Positions 1 through 7,938 of a stretch of DNA of 64,000 nt are shown piece by piece. The position numbers and the translations under genes are program-made. Origin of the DNA: Kribbella jejuensis. Lineage in GTDB: Bacteria; Actinomycetota; Actinomycetes; Propionibacteriales; Kribbellaceae. Numbering within the stretch: the stretch's first letter is position 1; each line of letters starts with the position of its first letter. The stretch is taken from positions 186,001 to 250,000 of the forward strand of contig NZ_VFMM01000003.1 of assembly GCF_006715085.1 (NCBI RefSeq). Reading direction: 5' to 3'. The notes beneath the pieces are model-generated. The model saw nothing but the letters and a program-made list of their open reading frames with translations. It was not told the DNA's origin and did not search any database.

Positions 1-1
1 C

Positions 2-1132
2 TCAGAGGTCCGCGAGGAGATCGAGCGGGTGATCGGCTTCTGGGCCGAGCTCGGACTGTCCGGGTTCCGGGTGGACGCGGTGCCGTTCCTGCTCGACACC
101 GCCGGCGCGGAGGATGCGGCGAACCTTCCGGATCCGCACGACTACCTGCGCGAGTTGCGGTCGTTCCTCGACCGCCGGCAGGGACAGTCGATGCTGCTCG
201 GCGAGGTCAACCTGCCGTATCCCGACGTGCAGCGCTTCTACGGTACCGACGGCGACGAGCTGACGATGTGCTTCGACTTCATCACCATGCAGCGGCTCTA
301 CCTGTCGCTGGCCCGGAGCGATCCGGCCGAGCTGGTCAAGGCGTTGCACGAGCGGCCGGACCCGCCGGGCCGGGGGCAGTGGGCGATGTTCGTCCGGAAC
401 CACGACGAATTGACGCTGGACAAGCTGTCGGACGCCGAACGGCAGGAAGTGTTCGACGCGTTCGGGCCGGACAAGAACATGCAACTGTACGGTCGTGGTC
501 TGCGCCGGCGGCTGCCGTCGATGCTGGGCAACGACGCGGACCGGATCCGGATGGTCTACAGCTTGCTGTTCTCGCTGCCGGGTACGCCGGTGCTGTTCTA
601 CGGCGAGGAGATCGGCATGGGGGAGAACCTCGCGGCGCCGGACCGGCACGCGGTGCGGACCCCGATGCAGTGGACCGCCGAGGTGAACGGCGGTTTCTCG
701 ACCGCCGATCCGAACGACCTGCCGGCGCCGATGGTCGAGGGCGAGTTCGGTCCGCAGAACGTGAACGTCGCGGCGCAGCGGCGGGACCGGGACTCGTTGT
801 TCAGCTGGATGAAGCTGCTGATCCGCCGCTACCGGGAGTGCCCGGAACTGTCCTGGGGGACCTGCACGATCCTCGAGACCGAGGCGGAGTCGGTGTTCGC
901 GCACCGCTCGGACTATGACGGCGGCACGATCGTTGCCGTCCACAACTTCGCCCCCGCGGATACGAAGGTCACGCTGGCCGTCGCGGGGGCCGGGGTCGGG
1001 GTCCGCGCGGTCGACCTGTTCGCCGACCGGACCTGGGAGGTCCGCGAGGACGGGACGATGACGGTCGAGCTTCCCTCGTACGGCTGCCGTTGGTTCCGGA
1101 TCGTCCGTCCGGGGGACCGTTACCTCGTGTGA
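2..1132 (+). CDS. GH13 alpha-glucanase family enzyme, trehalose-synthase-like (5' truncated)
   Basis: The gene is open at the left edge; 376 residues are visible and the TIM-barrel N-terminal half is missing. The GH13 catalytic regions are intact: region II GFRVDA with nucleophile Asp about residue 25, region III LLGEVN with acid/base Glu about 68, and region IV FVRNHDE with Asp about 135. The sequence after region IV (GTPVLFYGEEIGMGEN, then RTPMQW) is typical of trehalose synthase/oligo-glucosidase-like GH13 enzymes, and a beta-sandwich C domain follows. It probably rearranges or cleaves alpha-glucosides (maltose/trehalose) in the cytosol. No maltokinase domain is fused at the C-terminus. 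The exact specificity cannot be read from this half. Confidence 0.85.
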   Translation, partial: SEVREEIERVIGFWAELGLSGFRVDAVPFLLDTAGAEDAANLPDPHDYLRELRSFLDRRQGQSMLLGEVNLPYPDVQRFYGTDGDELTMCFDFITMQRLYLSLARSDPAELVKALHERPDPPGRGQWAMFVRNHDELTLDKLSDAERQEVFDAFGPDKNMQLYGRGLRRRLPSMLGNDADRIRMVYSLLFSLPGTPVLFYGEEIGMGENLAAPDRHAVRTPMQWTAEVNGGFSTADPNDLPAPMVEGEFGPQNVNVAAQRRDRDSLFSWMKLLIRRYRECPELSWGTCTILETEAESVFAHRSDYDGGTIVAVHNFAPADTKVTLAVAGAGVGVRAVDLFADRTWEVREDGTMTVELPSYGCRWFRIVRPGDRYLV

Positions 1133-1147
1133 CGTACCTCGTGTGAC
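1121..1147. repeat. 13-bp tandem direct repeat spanning the GH13 stop codon
   Basis: TACCTCGTGTGAC occurs at 1121-1133 and again at 1135-1147, period 14. The first copy contains the real TGA stop and the second repeats it just downstream. It looks like a small slippage duplication; no function is implied. Confidence 0.6.
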
Positions 1148-1153
1148 CGGTGC

Positions 1154-2348
1154 TTAGGCTGACTCGCGCACGCTGAGGACGACGAAGGCGACGACGGCGA
1201 GCGCGGTCAGCCCGGCCGGGATGAAGAACACGTGCGGCAGGCCGATGGCGGCGACGCCGATGCCGCCGATCGTGCCGCCGATCGCGGAACCGAGCGAGAT
1301 CGCGCTGAGGAAGACGCCGGACGCGGTGCCGACACCTTCGGGGTAAAGGCGTTGGGCGATCGTCACGCCCAGCGCACCGACGCACGACCACAAACCGGCC
1401 GTGAGTGCTTGGCCGAGGAACAGCCCGGCGACCGAGGTGCTGAGCGCGTACGCGAGGTTGCCTGCCAGCCCCAGTACGGCGCCCGCCGTCATCGCGCGGA
1501 TCGCCCCGAATCGGTCGGCGACCCGGGCCACGACGGGGAGCAGGGCGAGCTCGATCAGCGGCTGGATGCCGATCACCGCGCCGCGGACAGCATCCGACAC
1601 GTGCAGCTGATCGGCCATGTAGAGCGGGAGGTAGCCGAACTTGATCGTGTCGCCGGTCATCGCGAGGACGCAGACCGCGGTGAAGGTCAGCAACGGGAGC
1701 ATGTGGTCGATCCGCCGGCGCTCGATCGACAGGTCGCGGCGCGGGACGGCGTACCGCTCGACGCGTTGCCGGCCGAGCGGGAGCAGCTGCGCGAACACGC
1801 AGACGGCCGTTGCCACGAGCAACGGACGTAACCCGAAGACGCCACCGAACCAGCTGCCGAAGACCGGTCCGAGGATCCAGCCGATCGTGAACGCCATCCG
1901 GATCGTCGCGACGACCCGGTTCTCGGCCCGGGTCGGGTGCCGGCTGAGTTCGTCGCGGCAGGCAGCGAAAAGTTGCGCCATCGAACCACCGGCAATGCTC
2001 AGCAGTAGCGCACTGATCGCGAACGGCATCCACACCGTCGTCGACGCCGCCATCGCCAGCCAGCCGACGGTCCCGATCAATGCGCACACCCGGAACCACA
2101 GCAGCCGGTCGTGGGCCCGGTCGGACCAGCGCCCGACGAGATACCCGGCGAGCGGCGCGGCCAGGTTCGTCACGTAGTACAAACCGGCGACCGGCAACGG
2201 CGTGTGCAGCTCGCGGACCATGAACAAGGTCAGCTGCGGCGTCGCCGACGACACTCCGATGCCGCCGATCAGCAACGACACGAACGCGGAACGGTAGAAC
2301 CGCGAACGGAGCACGACGGCCACCGCGGACTCGGGCCGGTCGTGCATC
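1154..2348 (-). CDS. SET-type MFS sugar efflux transporter
   Basis: A 397-residue, 12-helix major facilitator protein. The N-terminal half resembles the bacterial sugar-efflux (SetA) subfamily: the motif-A-like loop GRWSDR follows helix 2, and the stretch around AQLFAACRDELSR then FTIGWILGPVFG matches the SET pattern of a charged loop before helix 5. It probably exports sugars or sugar-like compounds through the inner membrane. The ATG at 2348 is preferred over an upstream TTG because AGGGGGA lies just before it. It converges on the GH13 gene and diverges from the glycolipid-binding-fold gene. Substrate is inference only. Confidence 0.8.
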
Positions 2349-2375
2349 GATCCCCCTGACAATCGGCTGGAAAAC

Positions 2376-2399
2376 GCCTACCTGAACCACGATAGGCGG
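2376..2399. promoter_or_regulatory. Inverted repeat in the MFS / glycolipid-binding-fold divergent promoter region
   Basis: CGCCTA (2376-2381) and TAGGCG (2394-2399) form a perfect 6-12-6 inverted repeat in the 64-bp gap between two divergent genes. Its size fits a dimeric HTH operator, but no regulator gene is adjacent, so this is only a candidate. Confidence 0.3.
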
Positions 2400-2412
2400 C
2401 TAGGGTCGGGGC

Positions 2413-2979
2413 ATGAAATTGACCGCCCTGCCGGTAGCCGCATCGTGGACGCACACCGGAGTACGGACCGGATTCGAGGTGCTGTTCGCGAGCGCCGGCC
2501 GGCTGCGTGGCCGTACGTCGGCACGCGAGGGTGACCTGCTGTGGTACGTCGGTTACGACATCACCGTCGACGCGGACTGGACGACGGAGTCGGTGCACGC
2601 GGTGAACTCGACCGCCGACGGAGATCATGAGGTCGTGCTCCGACGGACCCCCGACGGCTGGACTGTCGACGGGACGGCCCGCCCGGACCTCGACGGGTGC
2701 CTCGACGTCGACTTCGAGTCGTCGGCCGTCACCAACACCCTCCCGATCCACCGCCTGCCGTTCGAGGTCGGCACGTCGTACGAGGTGCCGGCGGCGTTCG
2801 TCCGTGCGGAGGATCTGACTGTCACGCGCCTCGAGCAGCGGTACACGTTGACGAGTTCCGACGAGCAGCGGCACGTGTTCCACTACGAGTCGTCAACCTT
2901 CGACTTCGAATGCGAGCTGACGTACGACGCGGCTGGTCTGGTCCTCGACTACCCGGGCATCGCGGTCCGCGACCGCTAG
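2413..2979 (+). CDS. Putative glycolipid-binding domain protein (PF06475-like)
   Basis: A 188-residue cytosolic protein without signal peptide or membrane segment. It carries the signature of the putative glycolipid-binding family: the DLDGCLDVDFESSAVTNT segment followed by LPIHRLPF, with central YDI and C-terminal YDAAGLVLDYPG strands. Family members form a half-barrel fold; the ligand and role are poorly known. The ATG at 2413 is the first in frame. Its TAG stop at 2977-2979 interlocks with the stop of the minus-strand crcB, the two genes sharing the four bases CTAG. Confidence 0.8.
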   Translation: MKLTALPVAASWTHTGVRTGFEVLFASAGRLRGRTSAREGDLLWYVGYDITVDADWTTESVHAVNSTADGDHEVVLRRTPDGWTVDGTARPDLDGCLDVDFESSAVTNTLPIHRLPFEVGTSYEVPAAFVRAEDLTVTRLEQRYTLTSSDEQRHVFHYESSTFDFECELTYDAAGLVLDYPGIAVRDR

Positions 2980-3347
2980 CTCCAGATGGCCTGGCTGACC
3001 GCGACGCCGAGGAAGACGCTGCCCAGACCGGCGACGATGCTCGCGATCACGTTCGCACCGGCAAGGAACCGCGCCCGGTCCTCGAACAGCCGCACGGTCT
3101 CATAGGAGAAGGTCGAGTACGTCGTCAGCGCACCACAGAACCCGGTGCCCACGAAGAGCTGTACGCCGTGCGGCAACGCCGTCGACGCGCCGGCGAGGAA
3201 CCCGAGGATCAGCGAACCGACCACGTTGACGCTGAACGTGCCCCACGGGAACAGCGAGTCGTGCCGCGACTGCACGGCGCGGTCCACGACGTACCGGAGG
3301 GGCGCGCCGAGCAGGCCGCCCGCGATCACCAGCAGGAGGCGGGTCAT
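2976..3347 (-). CDS. crcB: Fluoride channel subunit CrcB/Fluc (copy 2 of pair)
   Basis: A 123-residue, four-helix membrane protein of the Fluc fluoride-export channel family. Diagnostic features are WGTFSVNVVGSLILG (conserved Asn in helix 2) and GFCGALTTYSTFS (Na+/F- path around the helix-3 break). It is the downstream member of a pair and starts inside the end of the upstream crcB (4-bp ATGA overlap), so the two are translationally coupled. Paired copies are known to form heterodimeric channels in several Gram-positive bacteria. It should protect the cytosol from fluoride. Confidence 0.95.
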   Translation of the reverse strand: MTRLLLVIAGGLLGAPLRYVVDRAVQSRHDSLFPWGTFSVNVVGSLILGFLAGASTALPHGVQLFVGTGFCGALTTYSTFSYETVRLFEDRARFLAGANVIASIVAGLGSVFLGVAVSQAIWS

Positions 3348-3826
3348 CGGCTCCGCCTGATGATCAGCGCTCGCGTCGCGGTGACCGTCGAACGCACCGC
3401 GAGCAGGGCGCCCACGACCGTCGCGGCCAGGTAGAGCAGAGCGGTCCCGGCGTGCCGTTCGGAGATCAGCCGCTCGATGTCGACGGCGTACGTCGAGAAC
3501 GTGGTGAACCCGCCGAGCACGCCGGTACCGGCGAACGGGCGGATCAGCCGTTGCTGGGTGAAGACGTCGGTGACGAGGACCATCAGGATCCCGATCAACC
3601 CGCAGCCGACGATGTTGACCACCAGCGTGCCGAACGGGAACCCGTCCGGCGGGGCCGGCCAGGCGAGGCCGACGAGGTACCGCGCGGTCGCGCCGATCGC
3701 GCCGCCGGCCGCGATCACGCTGAGGAGCAACGGGTCGGGCGTCCGCCGGTCCCGGCCGTCGACCCGCAGGTCGACGTCGGAGTCGACCGCGCCCTTGGGC
3801 AAGGGGTCGACGGCGTGCTGCTCCAC
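3344..3826 (-). CDS. crcB: Fluoride channel subunit CrcB/Fluc (copy 1 of pair)
   Basis: A 160-residue Fluc subunit. After about 30 hydrophilic residues (containing DSDVDLRVDG, an extension often seen in actinobacterial CrcB) come four helices with GATARYLVG, FGTLVVNIVGCGLIG and GVLGGFTTFSTYAVD. The GTG start at 3826 is supported by a GGAGGAGG ribosome site 7 bases upstream. It is translationally coupled to the second crcB. I looked for a fluoride riboswitch in the roughly 115 bases upstream and saw no match to the crcB motif. Confidence 0.93.
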   Translation of the reverse strand: MEQHAVDPLPKGAVDSDVDLRVDGRDRRTPDPLLLSVIAAGGAIGATARYLVGLAWPAPPDGFPFGTLVVNIVGCGLIGILMVLVTDVFTQQRLIRPFAGTGVLGGFTTFSTYAVDIERLISERHAGTALLYLAATVVGALLAVRSTVTATRALIIRRSR

Positions 3827-3876
3827 TGGATGTCCTCCTCCCCGGATCTTAACGGGACCGGCACGGCAACCGGCGA

Positions 3877-3910
3877 CGCCACCCTCCGGACGTGCTGCCG
3901 GAGGGTGGCG
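3877..3910 (-). terminator. Strong hairpin downstream of the secreted-protein gene
   Basis: A perfect 13-bp stem (3877-3889 with 3898-3910, core CCACCCTCCGG) closes an 8-base loop. It lies about 30 bp past the stop of the minus-strand gene at 3942 and before crcB. There is no T-run, as is usual in high-GC actinomycetes. It probably ends that transcript and insulates the crcB pair. Confidence 0.7.
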
Positions 3911-3941
3911 TGTGGGGGTAGGGCGTGGGGTGGTGCGGGGA

Positions 3942-4871
3942 TCAGCCTCCGTTGAGTACGTCGTACCTCGGAGCGATCCGGAAGTACTGCGGGTCGGAGA
4001 AGGTCAGCGGGACCTTGCCCAGGCTCTTGATCACGGTGCTGGTGCCGTTCGCGTGGCTGACGGCGTACAGGTAACCGGACTTGGTGTCCCGGTCGATGCC
4101 GAGCAGCAACGTCCCGTTGGTGCCGCACTTGGTCGCGATCAGCTGCTCGAAGCCCTGCCAGGTGCTGCTCCGGACCACCTTGCTGCTCGGTGCGGCGAGG
4201 TACTTGGTCGGCCAGGTGACCGTGACGAGCGAACCGGACCGGGTGTTGGCCAGGAACGTCTCGGTGGTCGCCGTCCGCCCGATCAGCGCGATGCCCTTGA
4301 CCGTGCTGAGACCCCCGGCGCCGGCGGTGTTCCGCCAGCCGTTGCCGTCGGCGGTCCAGCGCATCGTGGTGCCGTCGGTGCGCTGTCCGTACAGCTGGAT
4401 CCGTGACGGGTTCTGGGCGTCGTGCGGCTGCAGGACCGACTGCTCGATCCAACGGTAGTTGCTCCAGCCGCCGCCGATCCGGAGGTTGTTGTGCGGGTAG
4501 TGCGGGTCGAGCTGGCTCTCGCTGTCCACGGTGAACGTGCTCGAGTACAGCGCGCCGCCCATCACGGTGAGCCCGGTCCGGGTCTCGCCGCCGGCGCCGA
4601 GCAGCGTGCCGTTGAAGGTGCTGATGTGCTGGACCTGGTTGGCGCCGAACACCCCGGCCGTGCCCCGGACCCCGCCGACGGTGATCGGTGTGGTGGCGTT
4701 GATCATCCGGCTGGTGAACGCGCCCGTCGAGGTGACCGAGCCGAGCCGGAGCGCGCACGCGGTCGCCGCATTCTGTCGAGTGTTGGTCTGCTGCGCCTGA
4801 GCCGTTGCGGCAGTGCCGATCCCTGTCGCCAGCACGGCGGCCGCGGCCAGTCCTACGGTCTTGCGGATCAT
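3942..4871 (-). CDS. Secreted protein of unknown function
   Basis: A 309-residue protein with a clear Sec signal peptide (MIRKTVGLAAAAVLATGIGTAATAQA, cleavage probably after AQA at about residue 26). The mature part is rich in Gly, Thr, Ser and Trp with repeating short beta-strand-like segments (for example YGQRTDGTTMRWTADGNGW), which would fit a beta-propeller or lectin-like sandwich, and has two well-separated cysteines. I recognise no catalytic motif or named family. It is monocistronic, with a strong hairpin downstream and the PIG-L gene upstream on the same strand about 100 bp away. Confidence 0.75.
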   Translation of the reverse strand: MIRKTVGLAAAAVLATGIGTAATAQAQQTNTRQNAATACALRLGSVTSTGAFTSRMINATTPITVGGVRGTAGVFGANQVQHISTFNGTLLGAGGETRTGLTVMGGALYSSTFTVDSESQLDPHYPHNNLRIGGGWSNYRWIEQSVLQPHDAQNPSRIQLYGQRTDGTTMRWTADGNGWRNTAGAGGLSTVKGIALIGRTATTETFLANTRSGSLVTVTWPTKYLAAPSSKVVRSSTWQGFEQLIATKCGTNGTLLLGIDRDTKSGYLYAVSHANGTSTVIKSLGKVPLTFSDPQYFRIAPRYDVLNGG

Positions 4872-4969
4872 GGTGGTTCCTCCCCTGACGCGGAGGCTTC
4901 CCCGGCCTCCGTCGTACCGGATTGGAATCCGGACCGGCCCGAAAAGTTGCCGGGGATCTCAGCTGAATT

Positions 4970-5785
4970 TCAGGAGCCGGATCTGAGTGTCGCGAACAGG
5001 TCGTCGAGCGGCGCGCCGGGGGTCCGGCCGTGCTCGACGTACCACTCCCGGCCCAGCATCGCGCGGAACAGCCAGCGGGGGAGCTTGAGGAGTAGCGAGA
5101 GCGTCCGCGCGCCCTCGTCGGAGCTCGCCTGGCTGGCATGCGCCTCGAACGACGCCCGCTTCTGGGCGGCGTACCGCCGTACGTCGATCCGATGCGTGAT
5201 CGCGGAGCGGGGGGAGTAGGCATCGTCGTACGACGCCGCAGTGACCGCGGGCAGTACGCCAGGGATCGCCTCCACGATCCGGATCAGCCGGCGGATCAGC
5301 TGCCGGTCGATCGTTGCCTCCAGCACCAATGGCGTACCGGCCCGGGCGGCGGCGTAGGTGCCGGCGGTGTGGACCTGCCGGTGGTCCGGATGCCCGTACC
5401 CACCGGCCGGGTCGTAGACGGTCAGCGCGTCGGCCTGTTCCTCGGTCAAGAGATCGATCAGCGGCTGCGCGGCCTCCTCGACCGGAAGCGTACTGAATCC
5501 GCCCTCGGCCGGCGGGCCGGACGAACCCGAGTCCTTGAACCCGAACCGCACCACCCGCGCACAGCCGAGCGCCGCCGCGGACTGCTCCAGTTCGTCCCTC
5601 CGGACCGCGGCCAGCCCCGGACCGGACCGGTACGGCGAAGCGGCCGCCCCCGCCTCGCCGTCCGTGGCGACCGCGAGCACGACACGATGTCCCTCCGCGG
5701 CGAGCCGTGCCAGAGTGCCGCCCATCAGCAAGGCCTCGTCGTCCGGGTGCGCGTGGAACGCCACCAGGGTGTAGGACCCCGCCAT
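4970..5785 (-). CDS. PIG-L family zinc-dependent deacetylase
   Basis: A protein of 271 residues with the LmbE/PIG-L metal motif AHPDDE near the N-terminus and the later GHPDHRQVH motif that supplies a further metal His. The family removes N-acetyl groups from GlcNAc-containing conjugates (GlcNAc-PI, GlcNAc-inositol, bacillithiol/mycothiol precursors, antibiotic intermediates). It diverges from the operon starting at 5867, which encodes a lipid-flippase-like protein and a GT4 glycosyltransferase, so it may deacetylate a product of that pathway (inference). The start is uncertain: ATG at 5785 gives the family-typical N-terminus, while a GTG at 5821 would add 12 residues. Confidence 0.85.
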   Translation of the reverse strand: MAGSYTLVAFHAHPDDEALLMGGTLARLAAEGHRVVLAVATDGEAGAAASPYRSGPGLAAVRRDELEQSAAALGCARVVRFGFKDSGSSGPPAEGGFSTLPVEEAAQPLIDLLTEEQADALTVYDPAGGYGHPDHRQVHTAGTYAAARAGTPLVLEATIDRQLIRRLIRIVEAIPGVLPAVTAASYDDAYSPRSAITHRIDVRRYAAQKRASFEAHASQASSDEGARTLSLLLKLPRWLFRAMLGREWYVEHGRTPGAPLDDLFATLRSGS

Positions 5786-5825
5786 CTGACGAGGATCGCA
5801 CGCCGGACCCGGTCGGGCCACTTGC

Positions 5826-5846
5826 TCTCAGCACCCTCTCAGCACC
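5826..5846. promoter_or_regulatory. 11-bp-period direct repeat, likely OmpR-type response-regulator site
   Basis: TCTCAGCACC is present at 5826-5835 and again at 5837-5846, an exact 10-base direct repeat with 11-bp period. Tandem head-to-tail sites with this spacing are the classic target of OmpR/PhoB-family dimers. It lies 20 bp before the first gene of the operon that encodes an OmpR regulator (8675) and 41 bp before the divergent PIG-L start, so autoregulation is the simplest reading (inference). Confidence 0.55.
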
Positions 5847-5866
5847 GGAGAGACAGGCTGGGACCG

Positions 5867-6874
5867 ATGAACGAGCAAGAACGGCGTGCAGGGTGGCAAC
5901 GGCGGCTGCTGACCTCTGTCCTGAGTGCGTTGGTAACGGGGGCCCTCGTGGTGTTCCTGCCGCGAGCGGTCGGCTCGACCTGGCGTGAGGTCGGAAACGT
6001 ACTCGAACGGGTGTCGGTCGGCTCGCTGGTACTGCTCGCTGTTGTCTGGATCGCCGGGTTGTGGGCACATTCGTTCGTGCTGGCCGCGTCCATGCCGGGA
6101 CTGACCAAGCGCCGCGGCCTGACGTTGAGCCTGACCGGCAGCGCGGTAGCAAACGTTCTCCCGCTCGGTGGCGCCGTCGGTACCGCGCTGAACTTCACGA
6201 TGGTCCGCCGCTGGGGCTTCACCCGGCGCGCGTTCGGAGGCTTCCTGGCCGTGACGACGCTGCTCAACGTGGCCTCGAAACTCGGCGTGATCGCGGTCGC
6301 GCTCGGCCTGACGCCGATCCTGCACAGCGCCGCGGCGTTCGGCCGGGGGAGTCTGCTGTTCCTCCCGGTACCGGTCGCCGTCCTGGTCGGGGTGTGGATG
6401 CTCGCCGACGAGCGGGTCGCGCAGACCATCGGCCGCCGGCTGGACAGGGTGTTCCGGCGTTCGCGTCTGGAGGAACGTCTTCCCCGGTTCCGACGGACGA
6501 CGCTGTACCTGATGCGTACCGGCTGGCGGCCGATGACCGGCGGGATGGTCGCGTACCTCGCGCTGCAACTGACGCTGTTGTGGCTGTGCTTCCAGGTCCT
6601 GCACGTCCCTCTGGGCCTGGCGGTACTGTTCACCGCGCTCGCGGTGGAGCGGCTGCTGACGCTGGTACCGATCACACCGGGCAGCGCGGGTGTCGTCGAG
6701 ATCGGTACGTCGGCGGCGCTGGTCGCGCTCGGTGGCGACCCGGCCGGCGTTGCGGCCGGGTTGCTGCTGTTCCGCGGGTTCACGTTCCTGATGGAGATCC
6801 CGGTCGGCGGGGTGATGCTTGCGATCTGGACCTCGCTGCAACGCCGCTCCGCACCGCAGGCGGTGGCCGCATGA
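5867..6874 (+). CDS. Lysylphosphatidylglycerol-synthase-type transmembrane protein (UPF0104)
   Basis: A 335-residue integral membrane protein with about 8 helices, matching the LPG_synthase_TM / UPF0104 flippase-like family: VANVLPLGGAVGTALNF in the middle, then PITPGSAGVVEIGTSAALVALGG near the end. It lacks the aminoacyl-transferase domain of MprF, so it is more likely a lipid-handling or flippase component. ATG at 5867 is chosen because longer in-frame extensions run through the divergent promoter. It is the first gene of a coupled operon and overlaps the glycosyltransferase start by ATGA; together they suggest synthesis or export of a glycolipid. Confidence 0.85.
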   Translation: MNEQERRAGWQRRLLTSVLSALVTGALVVFLPRAVGSTWREVGNVLERVSVGSLVLLAVVWIAGLWAHSFVLAASMPGLTKRRGLTLSLTGSAVANVLPLGGAVGTALNFTMVRRWGFTRRAFGGFLAVTTLLNVASKLGVIAVALGLTPILHSAAAFGRGSLLFLPVPVAVLVGVWMLADERVAQTIGRRLDRVFRRSRLEERLPRFRRTTLYLMRTGWRPMTGGMVAYLALQLTLLWLCFQVLHVPLGLAVLFTALAVERLLTLVPITPGSAGVVEIGTSAALVALGGDPAGVAAGLLLFRGFTFLMEIPVGGVMLAIWTSLQRRSAPQAVAA

Positions 6875-7938
6875 GGATCGCGGTGGTCAGCGACGTCTAC
6901 CTGCCGGCGCTCGGCGGGATCGAGTTGCAGGTCCACGATCTCGCCGTCCAACTGATCCGCGCCGGGCACGAGGTCACGGTCTACACGCTCTGCGAAGGAC
7001 CGCCGGCCGACGTCCCGGTGGTGCGGCTGCCGTCCGTGGCCGGCATGCCGTCGCGCGCCTCGGTCGACCGGTTGCGGTCGGAGCTGCCGTCGTACGACAT
7101 CGTGCACGCGCATTCGTCGCTCGTGTCACCGCTCGCCTGGCGGGCCGCCCGGCTGGCGCGGGCCGCGGTCGTCACCATGCATTCGTTGCCGGGGCCAACG
7201 ATGCCGTGGCCGTTGGCGCAGCTCGACCGGTACGTCGGTGACGTCGGGTGGACCGCGGTGAGCGCGGCCGTTGCCTCCGCGATGCGGCGCTCGCTGCCGG
7301 GCCGCGTGGTCGACGTACTGCACAACGGCGTCGATCCGGCCGCGTGGCGACCGGCCGCGCGCGAACGGCATCCGTTGACGATCGTGAGCACGATGCGGCT
7401 GGCGCGGCGGAAGCGGCCGCTCGCCTTGCTGGACACGCTGGCGGCGATCCGGGAGCTGGTTCCGCCTGGCATCCAGCTGCGTGGAGTGATCGCCGGTTCG
7501 GGTCCGCGGGAGCGGGCGCTCGATGCGCGGCGGCGCGATCTCGCGCCGTGGGTGGAGTTGCCCGGCCGGTTGACCCGGTTCGAGTTGCGGGAGTTGTACG
7601 CGACCGCGGACGTGTATCTGGCGCCTGCCGAGCTCGAGTCTTTCGGCGTGGCAGCCCTCGAGGCGCGGTGCGCGGGGTTGCCAGTGGTGGCGATGTCGAC
7701 GGGTGGCGTCGGCGAGTTCGTCCGGAACGGCGTCGAGGGGTTCCTGGTCGACACCGACGCCGAGATGGCGCGGACGACGGCGGCGTTGCTGAGGCAGCCG
7801 GCCCTGCTCGAGCGGCTGCAGTCGCACAATCTGCAGACGGCGCCCCGGATGACGTGGGAGCGCGTGATCGCGCAGCATGTCGCGGCGTACACCGCTCAGC
7901 TTGTTCACAGGGAGCGGGCTCTGGCGTCGGCATCATGA
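6871..7938 (+). CDS. GT4 family glycosyltransferase (GT-B fold)
   Basis: A 355-residue GT-B glycosyltransferase. The N-terminal half begins RIAVVSDVYLPALGGIELQVHDLA, typical of GT4 acceptor domains, and has HAHSS. The C-terminal half carries the donor-binding segment PAELESFGVAALEARCAGLPVV with the E-x7-E motif, and GGVGEFVRNGVEGFLV. Members transfer sugars from NDP-sugars to lipids such as phosphatidylinositol. Start and stop codons overlap those of both neighbours by ATGA, tying it to the membrane protein before it and to ApbE after it. The acceptor is unknown. Confidence 0.9.
   Translation: MRIAVVSDVYLPALGGIELQVHDLAVQLIRAGHEVTVYTLCEGPPADVPVVRLPSVAGMPSRASVDRLRSELPSYDIVHAHSSLVSPLAWRAARLARAAVVTMHSLPGPTMPWPLAQLDRYVGDVGWTAVSAAVASAMRRSLPGRVVDVLHNGVDPAAWRPAARERHPLTIVSTMRLARRKRPLALLDTLAAIRELVPPGIQLRGVIAGSGPRERALDARRRDLAPWVELPGRLTRFELRELYATADVYLAPAELESFGVAALEARCAGLPVVAMSTGGVGEFVRNGVEGFLVDTDAEMARTTAALLRQPALLERLQSHNLQTAPRMTWERVIAQHVAAYTAQLVHRERALASAS

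Noticed and set aside
3827..3941. Possible fluoride riboswitch before the crcB pair
   Set aside because: I could not find the conserved pseudoknot segments of the crcB motif; the only structure is the hairpin that fits a terminator for the gene on the other side.
6061..6870. Long upstream extension of the glycosyltransferase frame
   Set aside because: It overlaps the well-supported UPF0104 gene and is Arg/Gly/Asp-rich; the ATG at 6871 with the ATGA overlap is the evident start.
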